A program made the translations under genes and the position numbers. From NCBI GenBank assembly GCA_014361095.1, contig JACIWF010000053.1:1-8360 (forward strand): a stretch of 8,360 nucleotides of DNA. The letters are read 5' to 3'. The notes below the pieces were generated by a model. That model made no database searches and was not told the DNA's origin. It saw only the letters and a program-made list of their open reading frames with translations. This stretch comes from Hadesarchaea archaeon. GTDB taxonomy: Archaea > Hadarchaeota > Hadarchaeia > Hadarchaeales > Hadarchaeaceae. Shown piece after piece: positions 1 to 5,597 of this stretch. The number at the start of each line of letters is the position of its first letter. The stretch's first letter is position 1.

Positions 1-13
1 TTTACCATTTCCT

Positions 14-1336
14 TTACCTGAGTTCGATAACCCTTCCGAAAGGCGGTCTCTTCGGATCGCCTCCTCTACTGATCACCCACACCACATCGAAGCCCGGAGC
101 TTCACTCGGGTAGTCGCCGTATCCGTCCGTGAGGTAGACGAGCACCTGCACTTTTTCATTTTTAATGGCTTCGAAAACCGGAATGAACGAGGTGCCACCG
201 CCGCCCTTTATGTTGACCCTGAAACTGTCGAAGTCCTCCAGTGAAGTCGCGGTGATGTCGGTGTGCACTTCCGCGTCGCAGGCCAGCAACCGCACCCTGA
301 ACGACCTGAAGGTGGATAGTATCCCGCGGATTTCGCTGAGGAATTCCTTGAGCTCCTCTTCTGAAATGCTTCCCGAAGTATCGACAGCCACAGCTGCGTT
401 GAGCCTTCGTTCCCTCTTCGTTGGGTAGTATATCCCGTACTGTATCCACTTCTTGCTCGGCTTCCGCCAGTCGGGTCTCATCCCTCGCACCTTCGTGGTG
501 TACTGCCACAGGAGCTGGCGCCAGCCGAGCTTCGGGTAGAGCAGGTCCTCGATGAAGCGCTCAAGCCCGGCGGGAAGCCTGCCCTGGTTCTTCGCAATTT
601 GCGCCGCTCTCACGGTTCGCCTTTTCCACTCCTGCTCCAGCCTTTCAGCCTTTGTCTTGGGGTCGACGCCGTTTGCTTCCTTTGTTCTGTCCCAGACGGA
701 ATGGTCATCGAGCGTCGTCGGAAAGTCGCCCTCGACCTCTTCAAACGGAACAGGATAGCCGCCAAAGTCCTCCGGCTGCACCGTGTGGTATTCTTCCCAG
801 CCGTGCCCGCACCCATCGCACCTGAACCCCACTTCCACATCGAAGTCACCGTCATCGCGTTTGGTCGACTTGTACTTTGCTCCCCTGATACGTTTGCAAC
901 CGCATTTGGGGCACTTGTACTCGGAAAGAAGCTCGTATATTTCCTCGGCGCACTTGCCTTCGTATCTTTTGTCGTACAGGACCCATTCCGGGAGTGAAAA
1001 GCTTTTTCTCACTATTGGGTTCACAGCGTAATCTGTGGCCAGGTTCCACCTGAAGGGATCCCGCGTATCTCGGCGCCAGAGGTGTCCCAGAGCAACGTGC
1101 ATGAGCTCGTGGCTTATTATGCCCTCTATCTGCCCCGGCGGGATATTCACGATCTTGTCGGGCTGGTAGTAGAGAAACTTTCCGTCGGTTCCCATCCCGC
1201 CGCAGTATGGGCCAAGTTGCGTTGGCTTTGGCTCGAGGTAGGTCGCCAGCACTCCGAAGAACGGATGCTTCAAAAGAAGTTGAACGCGGGCGCGGATGAT
1301 CGCGTCGTGCGCCCGCTTTTCGAGCTCTTCGCTCAT
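14..1336 (-). CDS. VWA-like predicted metallopeptidase (DUF2201 type) with inserted zinc ribbon
   Basis: Predicted 440-aa soluble protein. The N-terminal part carries a zinc-peptidase motif (HELMH, residues 76-80, followed by H84 in ALGH). Residues 142-176 hold a four-cysteine zinc ribbon (CPKC at 142-145, CDGC at 173-176). The C-terminal part, from about residue 313, is a von Willebrand A-like fold with the MIDAS residues DTSGS (319-323), GGTS around T382, and the TDG aspartate D404. This order of putative metallopeptidase then VWA-like domain matches the DUF2201 family, whose members pair with MoxR-type AAA+ ATPases. The start is an ATG with GAGGTG 6 nt upstream; that site overlaps the TGA stop of the ATPase gene, so the two are probably translationally coupled. 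No signal peptide or membrane segment is seen. The substrate is unknown. Identity of the family is fairly secure; peptidase activity is inferred from the motif only. Confidence 0.88.
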   Translation of the reverse strand: MSEELEKRAHDAIIRARVQLLLKHPFFGVLATYLEPKPTQLGPYCGGMGTDGKFLYYQPDKIVNIPPGQIEGIISHELMHVALGHLWRRDTRDPFRWNLATDYAVNPIVRKSFSLPEWVLYDKRYEGKCAEEIYELLSEYKCPKCGCKRIRGAKYKSTKRDDGDFDVEVGFRCDGCGHGWEEYHTVQPEDFGGYPVPFEEVEGDFPTTLDDHSVWDRTKEANGVDPKTKAERLEQEWKRRTVRAAQIAKNQGRLPAGLERFIEDLLYPKLGWRQLLWQYTTKVRGMRPDWRKPSKKWIQYGIYYPTKRERRLNAAVAVDTSGSISEEELKEFLSEIRGILSTFRSFRVRLLACDAEVHTDITATSLEDFDSFRVNIKGGGGTSFIPVFEAIKNEKVQVLVYLTDGYGDYPSEAPGFDVVWVISRGGDPKRPPFGRVIELR

Positions 1337-1345
1337 TTGACCACC

Positions 1346-2365
1346 TCAGAGGATGATGTCCTTGTACTTCGCGGTGAACTTCTTGAACGCCTTGGCGAAC
1401 TTCACTTTGATATTCGCCCTTATCGCGTCCTTCACCAGCAGGACGGCAAACTCTGCCGGAAGGAGCGTGGCGTATTCTACCAGCCTGTCGGTGTACTCCG
1501 GCTTCTCTGCCGTCTTCACCACGATCGTGGAGCAGACAACGTGGAGGAGATCCGGCCTTTCCGGGACTATGTCTTTTCCTTCAAGGATGTCATCGATATC
1601 CGGCAGCTGGTCCTTCACGTTCAGATACTCACAGAATTCGGAGGCCATGCCCTCTCCGATGTCGCCCGACAGGATCTCGAAGTCCGCAAGTCCGGCCTTC
1701 AGCTTGTCGGAGACGCGGTGCCAGGATCGCGGCGTGGGGAAGGGTTGCTCTGGCGCGTACCTCTCGGGGTCGAACTTAAACAGCGCCTCTGGTTTCCAGT
1801 TGAGGAAGCCTATGACATCGGCGACTATTCCGTTCGTCAGCGCCCAACTCTTCCAGTCGTCCAGACCGCACTCCAGCTCGTATATCGAGAAGCGGTTGTT
1901 GAGCGCCGCAGGGAGCATATTGACATTGCACTTGTCCGTGATCCTGTTTCCGGTTGCGAAAATGAACCAGCCGTCGCCGAGCTTCCGCCTGCCAACGCAC
2001 CTCTCGTGTATCCACCTGTAACTTGCCTTTAGGACGTCAAGCTCGGCCAGGTTGATCTCGTCGAAATTTATGATGCCTCTGCCTTCCTCTGGGAAATCGA
2101 TGAGGGAGACCCACTCGAGTTCCCCGTTCGGTTTGACCAGAGGGAAGCCCTGGACATCCGGTACCTCCCGGGTGCTCAGCTCAACGTTCAGATAGTTCCC
2201 CTCCGGCCAGTCGAGATCGGAGCCGAACTCCTCCTTCGCCAGCTGCCTGGCGATCGAGGTCTTCCCGATACCCGGGGCCCCGAGGAGGAGGACGGGGTGC
2301 TTTATGTTCTTCCTGATGAGGTTGCGAAGTATCTCCTTGGCTTTTCCAACCTTTATCGTGCTCAC
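1346..2365 (-). CDS. MoxR-type AAA+ ATPase
   Basis: A 339-aa AAA+ ATPase. Walker A is GAPGIGKTS (residues 29-37), Walker B is IINFDEIN with D102/E103, a sensor-1-like FATGN is at 136-140, and an arginine-finger candidate is R158 in LNNRFS. Length and the single ATPase module followed by a helical lid fit the MoxR family, members of which work with VWA-domain partners in metal insertion or in assembling and remodelling complexes. The partner here is almost certainly the VWA-like gene 9 bp downstream. The start is GTG, chosen because GGAGGTG lies 6 nt upstream. A nearby TATA-like box is too close to the start codon to serve as its promoter; a better candidate lies around 2529-2537. What the pair remodels cannot be read from the sequence. 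Confidence 0.88.
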   Translation of the reverse strand: MSTIKVGKAKEILRNLIRKNIKHPVLLLGAPGIGKTSIARQLAKEEFGSDLDWPEGNYLNVELSTREVPDVQGFPLVKPNGELEWVSLIDFPEEGRGIINFDEINLAELDVLKASYRWIHERCVGRRKLGDGWFIFATGNRITDKCNVNMLPAALNNRFSIYELECGLDDWKSWALTNGIVADVIGFLNWKPEALFKFDPERYAPEQPFPTPRSWHRVSDKLKAGLADFEILSGDIGEGMASEFCEYLNVKDQLPDIDDILEGKDIVPERPDLLHVVCSTIVVKTAEKPEYTDRLVEYATLLPAEFAVLLVKDAIRANIKVKFAKAFKKFTAKYKDIIL

Positions 2366-2406
2366 CTATACCACCTCCGGTAAAGGGTATTTTTATTGCG
2401 GAACAC

Positions 2407-2522
2407 TCAAGCCGACAGGGAGAGCTCGACCAGCAGCGCGGCCAGCCGGCTCCTGTACGGCTCAGGAAGAGTTTCAAGTACTCTTTAACCACACGATACA
2501 ATCTTTTCTGATTCTCAAGGCG
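2407..2522 (-). pseudogene. Possible frameshifted coding remnant
   Basis: Two minus-strand frames join if one base is added in the A-run near 2484-2486. The first (2522-2484) reads RLENQKRLYRVVK. The second (2484-2407) reads RVLETLPEPYRSRLAALLVE and ends at a TGA. Joined, they look like one amphipathic, charged protein tail rather than random translation. There is no start codon with a ribosome site, so it would be a relic, or the leader of the ATPase gene read by chance. No family is recognised. Confidence 0.25.
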
Positions 2523-2528
2523 TCAAAC

Positions 2529-2537
2529 TTTTAATAT
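2529..2537 (-). promoter_or_regulatory. Possible TATA box for the MoxR/VWA operon
   Basis: On the minus strand the string ATATTAAAA resembles an archaeal box A. Transcription would start near 2507 and leave a leader of about 140 nt before the GTG of the ATPase gene. It is the best candidate in the gap but rests only on base composition. Confidence 0.3.
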
Positions 2538-2655
2538 CCAATTTTTTCAGCGTCGTTTTTCTGCTCCATTTTCAGGTCAACAAGAATCTGCCCGTCTCAA
2601 ACTCACCGTATGAAGCGGCGGTGTTTTTCGACCAAAGCGAATAACGGTACAACTG
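2531..2655 (-). pseudogene. Possible second decayed coding remnant
   Basis: One minus-strand frame (2655-2572) reads YRYSLWSKNTAASYGEFETG and then hits a stop. A frame shifted by one base (2596-2531) continues with ILVDLKMEQKNDAEKIGY and a TAA. The composition is protein-like and the switch point is shared, suggesting a gene broken by an indel. The frames are short enough that chance cannot be excluded, and no family is recognised. Confidence 0.2.
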
Positions 2656-2674
2656 TCAGGAATAGCTTAGCACT

Positions 2675-2699
2675 AAAAAATACCTACAGATTAGAAAAA
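2675..2699 (-). terminator. T-run terminator after the HEPN-MNT pair
   Basis: On the transcribed (minus) strand, TTTTT (2699-2695) is followed 14 nt later by TTTTTT (2680-2675). These lie 55-80 nt past the nucleotidyltransferase stop codon. Archaeal transcription ends at such U-runs without needing a hairpin, so this is a reasonable end for the HEPN-MNT transcript. Confidence 0.45.
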
Positions 2700-2753
2700 C
2701 CAGCGTCACGACTTGCCCGTGTTTTCTAGTATTTCCATGAGCTTTGTCGCGAC

Positions 2754-3335
2754 TTATATTGGAAGTTTTAGGTGGATGCCGGCTTGTACGGACTGATAAT
2801 GAGGTCCCCGATCCCGCGCCATCTCTTGGAACATCTCTCTATCCACCACGAGCGCGTGAATCCCTAACACCTTTCCGGCTGTTTCTTCAACGGCCTTCAC
2901 TGCTTCTTTCGGTGCTACCAGAAGAACATCAACGTCGCTTACTTTCGTTGCCGTCCCTTTGGCGAAACTGCCGTAGAAGTAAGCATCCAGTGACACATGG
3001 CTGAGTTCCCGACAAATCTGCTCCACAAGCTCCCTAGCCGCGTCAGCAACCGGTTTTGCGGCCTTGCTCATCGCTTCGTCGAATGCGATGACCTCAGCCA
3101 AATGAAGTGCGACCTTTGTCAGTGGGCTGTCCCTCAGCGATAGTAGAACTTTTTTTCCTCTTCGCTCGTAGTTGACGACTTTGTGCCGCGCAAGTTTCCA
3201 GGCGCATCGCTGGACAGTTCCATACGGATTCTTGCCCAAGAGAGGAGCGATTGACTTCGTGAGATCCGTTATGCTACGCTCGCCCCATCGAAGCTCACGC
3301 AGGATGAGAAACGAAACTGGGTGAATCCATTCCAC
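2754..3335 (-). CDS. Winged-helix/minimal nucleotidyltransferase (MNT) fusion, HEPN partner
   Basis: A 193-aa protein. Residues 1-70 look like a winged helix-turn-helix (SITDLTKSIA helix, then a basic wing around YERRGKKVLL). Residues 112-170 form a minimal nucleotidyltransferase domain with GSFAKG (122-127) and the catalytic DVD pair (D134, D136). MNT proteins paired with HEPN toxins act as antitoxins, in studied cases by adding AMP to the toxin; whether this one does so is inference. The DNA-binding domain could let it control its own promoter. The start is GTG, with GGGGGTG 6 nt upstream, and lies 3 bp after the HEPN stop codon. After the TAA stop the same frame stays open for 14 more codons (VATKLMEILENTGKS), so the C-terminus may have been shortened by a nonsense change. 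Confidence 0.85.
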   Translation of the reverse strand: MEWIHPVSFLILRELRWGERSITDLTKSIAPLLGKNPYGTVQRCAWKLARHKVVNYERRGKKVLLSLRDSPLTKVALHLAEVIAFDEAMSKAAKPVADAARELVEQICRELSHVSLDAYFYGSFAKGTATKVSDVDVLLVAPKEAVKAVEETAGKVLGIHALVVDREMFQEMARDRGPHYQSVQAGIHLKLPI

Positions 3336-3338
3336 AGC

Positions 3339-3824
3339 TTACACCCCCTCAATCCTTTCCAGCTCCAAGATGAATTTCTCAGCTTTAGTCAGCATCTCCG
3401 GCACCTTATCCTGTAGTGCCTCAGAATACACGGCATATCTTGCAACTTCCCTTAGCTTTCTCGCATCATCCAGTATCTTCCCGAGCGAGCTTGCTTCCAC
3501 ATGCTTTCTCTCCTCGCGCAAGAGTTCGATGAGTTTGCCAATTGTTCCCAAGTGATCTTCGCTTGCCCATCCCTTACGTGCTAAGAAGGATAAGGCTCGA
3601 TGGTACATGGCGTAGTAACACTCCTGAATTACGGAATCTGGACAAAATTCCCAGCCACTGGGTTTCTTTGTGTTCAGTTCATGAAGGCACTTCGCTACCG
3701 TCAGACAGTGCCTTGAGGTTCTTATATGGCCCTCAACGAGGCTCCAATCAACATTCACCCTCTTTAGTTTCCCTTCTCTCTCAGCTTTCCAGGCCTTTTC
3801 CACAAGGTTTTCCATCCGGCGCAT
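3339..3824 (-). CDS. HEPN domain protein, probable toxin of a HEPN-MNT pair
   Basis: A 161-aa, largely helical protein with the HEPN signature ECYYAMYHRALSFLARKG (68-85) followed by EDHLGTIGKLIELL. HEPN proteins paired with a nucleotidyltransferase are typically ribonucleases held in check by the partner. A possible RNase motif of the Rx4-6H type is R103-EERK-H108, although many HEPN proteins of this subgroup lack a canonical one, so catalytic activity is not assured. The start is an ATG with GAGGTGG just upstream; a second in-frame ATG at codon 4 has no ribosome site. It is the first gene of the pair, downstream of a well-formed TATA box. The two genes are less GC-rich than the neighbouring operons, consistent with separate acquisition. 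Confidence 0.8.
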   Translation of the reverse strand: MRRMENLVEKAWKAEREGKLKRVNVDWSLVEGHIRTSRHCLTVAKCLHELNTKKPSGWEFCPDSVIQECYYAMYHRALSFLARKGWASEDHLGTIGKLIELLREERKHVEASSLGKILDDARKLREVARYAVYSEALQDKVPEMLTKAEKFILELERIEGV

Positions 3825-3829
3825 TTAAC

Positions 3830-3836
3830 CCACCTC
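3830..3836 (-). promoter_or_regulatory. Ribosome site of the HEPN gene
   Basis: GAGGTGG lies 5 nt before the ATG at 3824 and decides for this start over the in-frame ATG three codons later. Confidence 0.6.
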
Positions 3837-3846
3837 TTTTTTACCG

Positions 3847-3974
3847 TTTTTGGTTAATATATTTTTGGTTAGATAGCATTTAGTTTTCACTAAACCGGGC
3901 TTTTTACCAGAGAAATCTTAGAAAATTTACATCTGAAATTTAACTATTTCTGGTTAAATAACCGAATTTGGTTA
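3847..3974. repeat. Four TTTTTGGTTA-type repeats upstream of HEPN-MNT
   Basis: TTTTTGGTTA occurs exactly at 3847-3856 and 3862-3871, 15 bp apart and framing the TATA box. Degenerate copies are TTTCTGGTTA (3947-3956) and AATTTGGTTA (3965-3974). GGTTA-AA-TAACC at 3952-3963 also forms a short inverted repeat. The layout suggests operator sites for a repressor, possibly the winged-helix domain of the MNT protein, but AT-rich DNA makes some resemblance by chance likely. Confidence 0.5.
3854..3864 (-). promoter_or_regulatory. TATA box of the HEPN-MNT operon
   Basis: The minus strand reads AAATATATTAA, a good archaeal box A, about 30-40 bp before the HEPN start codon. Transcription would begin close to the ribosome site and give a very short leader. 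It is flanked on both sides by a repeated TAACCAAAAA element. Confidence 0.6.
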
Positions 3975-4010
3975 GTTGGTTTCAACTCGCCAAACGGTCA
4001 TCTTAAAAGT

Positions 4011-4652
4011 TTACTCCTTACAGAAAACCGCTACCTTCTCGCGCGAAAGCAGCTCGTCTATCTGGCGCACCGCTTCGCCCGCGAGCTCGGCGTCCTCGCA
4101 GAAGACAGCGCACTCGACGTTGTGCTTCAGCCCCGAGACGGTGAAGTTCGCGGAGGAGACGGCCACCGTGTCGTCCGCCACATAGAGCTTCGCGTGGAGC
4201 GGCGGATCCTTGGGAAGGTAGAGGACGAGCCTCTCGACCAGGGAAACGAATTTCTTCTCGGCCTTACCCCTTCCCGCCAGGCACAGGGCAGCCCCGACCG
4301 CGAGGAGCAGCAGCGGCAGCGCCAGCTCTGCGAGCGTTCCTTGGACAACCGCCTGGAAAAGGGCGAAGAGGCCGAAGAAGATCATCGCCAGCCCTGGTAT
4401 CAGCAGCCACCACCTCACCGGACCCCTTTTCTTGCTCTTTTTGATAAGCCTGGAAAGAGCAAGCTGGTGGCCTTTGTTTTCGTCGTTTGTGGTGACGATC
4501 ACCGTCGTAACTCCGCTGCGGTGCTTCTGCAGGGCGATGTCGGCACAGGCCGGGGAGAGCCAAGGGGAGACTATCAGCAACCTCCTCTTGGCCCTCCAGA
4601 TGAGATCATACACGGCGTTGCCGGCATCTGAGCCTATCCGTATTTTGGCCAC
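4011..4652 (-). CDS. Phospholipase D-like protein with an internal transmembrane hairpin
   Basis: A 213-aa protein with one HKD motif: H153-x-K155 in LHAKLYVAD, D160/D161, then SSANFT (166-171). The N-terminal half (residues 1-60) looks like the opening strand-helix part of a PLD domain (IVSPWLSP). Between the halves are two hydrophobic segments (about 81-103 and 107-127) forming a transmembrane hairpin, so the catalytic halves would be held at the membrane. A single HKD motif implies that two chains form one active site. The family includes nucleases and phospholipases, and the substrate here is not known. The start is GTG at 4652, chosen because GGAGGGGG precedes it by 4 nt; longer upstream frames lack protein-like character and would overlap the preceding gene far more. 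As annotated it overlaps that gene by 19 bp. Confidence 0.8.
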   Translation of the reverse strand: MAKIRIGSDAGNAVYDLIWRAKRRLLIVSPWLSPACADIALQKHRSGVTTVIVTTNDENKGHQLALSRLIKKSKKRGPVRWWLLIPGLAMIFFGLFALFQAVVQGTLAELALPLLLLAVGAALCLAGRGKAEKKFVSLVERLVLYLPKDPPLHAKLYVADDTVAVSSANFTVSGLKHNVECAVFCEDAELAGEAVRQIDELLSREKVAVFCKE

Positions 4653-4810
4653 TTTTCCCCCTCCGTTTTCCTTTCCAGCATCCCGAGAGCCTTTCGCTCC
4701 AGCGGATCCATCGGGGGCACGCAATCGAAACAGACGTCACTCCTTGGGTTGTGTGTCCTGAAAGTGCGTCCGCAGATCGCACACTCGACTTCCATCGGTC
4801 CCCTCTTCAT
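4634..4810 (-). CDS. Small zinc-knuckle protein
   Basis: A 58-aa protein with CAIC (residues 10-13) and CFDC (27-30), a four-cysteine zinc-binding unit, then a charged helical tail (DPLERKALGMLERK). Its ATG overlaps the stop of the DUF932-like gene as ATGA. An alternative start is the ATG at 4795, giving 53 aa, with GAGGGG 5 nt upstream; the zinc motif is kept either way. It overlaps the downstream PLD gene by 19 bp, suggesting tightly linked expression and perhaps a shared function. It is not assigned to a named family; RNA, DNA or protein binding are all possible. Confidence 0.7.
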   Translation of the reverse strand: MKRGPMEVECAICGRTFRTHNPRSDVCFDCVPPMDPLERKALGMLERKTEGEKWPKYG

Positions 4811-5583
4811 TGCATGGTCACCGCGGACAGCCTGAGCTTTTCGAAAACCGCCCACTGGAGGATGGCGTCCCCGACCTTCCTGATCTTCCTGGAGAGGTGG
4901 AACGTGGTCTTGTAATTGCGCTTTTCAATGGCTTTCACCACTATCTGGATGAAGTCCCAGAACTTGATCGGGGCGAAAGTATCCTGCTCGGGATCGAGAT
5001 ACTCATCGATAATTTCGCTCAGGCGTTTTCCGGCACCGATATCCCTCTTCAGTGCTTCAATGTCTTCGTGGTTGAGTTCCAGCGCGGCGAGGTGCTCAAC
5101 GATCTGCTCCCAGGCAGGCTTCACCCGATCGAGCAAGGCAAGGTAGTGTTCGATCTGGACTTGAATTTCCCTGGCGGTGTGTATCCTTACGAAAGGCGAG
5201 GCGACCTCCGAGGGGATGCTGAAGATACCGTTCTTTGTCCTCGTGCAGAAGCTGATCCTTACAGCGCTGCTCAGGTCGACAGAATTCTGGACAAGGAGGC
5301 CGACATCGCTGTCCTCGGGAAAAACGCACAGGTCTCCTTTCCCTCGGTAGTAGAACACCTCGCCGTCCACCTCACTGCGGCAGCACTCGACAACATTTTC
5401 GAAGAGGTCCTTTATCTGGACAAGGTTGTACTTGTCGCTGACGACGGCAATCGCGTCATTTTTTCCCTGCTCGACGATTGCGCGAAGGTGGGGCTGTTTT
5501 ACCAGCGCGCCATCCCTCACGAAAACATCGACGAGCTCGAACGTCGGTATTCTCCTTATGTGAAAGAGCAACTCTTCCTTCAA
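4807..5583 (-). CDS. DUF932-like phage/plasmid-type protein
   Basis: A 258-aa soluble protein. The stretch AVVSDKYNLVQ (47-57) and the later block from QNSVDLSSAVRISF through TKNG to VRIHT (about 99-136) match the pattern of the DUF932 family, found mainly in phages, plasmids and integrated elements and of no firmly established function. The C-terminal half is predicted helical. The start is taken as TTG at 5583 because AGGAGGTG ends 6 nt before it; the two GTG codons just upstream fall inside or against that ribosome site. The site itself overlaps the NrdD stop codon, so translation is probably coupled to NrdD. Family assignment is by remembered pattern and needs a profile search. Confidence 0.7.
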   Translation of the reverse strand: MKEELLFHIRRIPTFELVDVFVRDGALVKQPHLRAIVEQGKNDAIAVVSDKYNLVQIKDLFENVVECCRSEVDGEVFYYRGKGDLCVFPEDSDVGLLVQNSVDLSSAVRISFCTRTKNGIFSIPSEVASPFVRIHTAREIQVQIEHYLALLDRVKPAWEQIVEHLAALELNHEDIEALKRDIGAGKRLSEIIDEYLDPEQDTFAPIKFWDFIQIVVKAIEKRNYKTTFHLSRKIRKVGDAILQWAVFEKLRLSAVTMQ

Positions 5584-5589
5584 AAACAC

Positions 5590-5597
5590 CACCTCCT
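5590..5597 (-). promoter_or_regulatory. Ribosome site that sets the start of the DUF932-like gene
   Basis: AGGAGGTG is a near-perfect archaeal ribosome site. It includes part of the TAG stop of nrdD and points to the TTG at 5583 rather than the GTG codons at 5592 and 5589. Confidence 0.65.

Larger units (their letters stand above)
2366..2753. other. Gap without an intact gene
   Basis: This 388-bp gap between the nucleotidyltransferase and ATPase genes holds no convincing intact gene on either strand. It contains T-run terminators, a possible promoter, two possible broken coding remnants and a spaced GTCRCGACTT direct repeat (2705-2714 and 2746-2755). Immediately before the ATPase start is its GGAGGTG ribosome site. 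Confidence 0.6.

Noticed and set aside
1..8. Possible start (ATG at 8-6, minus strand) of a further gene after the VWA gene
   Set aside because: AGGTAAAGGAA precedes it, so it may be a real start, but fewer than three codons are visible and nothing can be said of the product.
1082..2032. 316-codon open frame on the plus strand
   Set aside because: It is antisense to the MoxR/VWA genes, shows no family motifs, and its composition is that of a shadow frame.
2385..2397. AATAAAAATACC as a TATA box for the ATPase gene
   Set aside because: Transcription would begin at or inside the start codon, which conflicts with the strong GGAGGTG ribosome site before it.
2181..2501. 106-codon minus-strand frame overlapping the ATPase start
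   Set aside because: It overlaps the conserved Walker A part of the ATPase gene in another frame and has no ribosome site; only its first part may belong to a decayed remnant.
3825..4010. CRISPR-like array from the repeated GGTTA elements
   Set aside because: The repeats are about 10 bp, degenerate and unevenly spaced, with no spacers of constant length; operator or promoter elements fit better.
4653..4724. Longer N-terminus for the PLD-like protein
   Set aside because: The extra 24 residues are low-complexity and lie within the zinc-knuckle gene; the GTG at 4652 has a strong ribosome site directly upstream.
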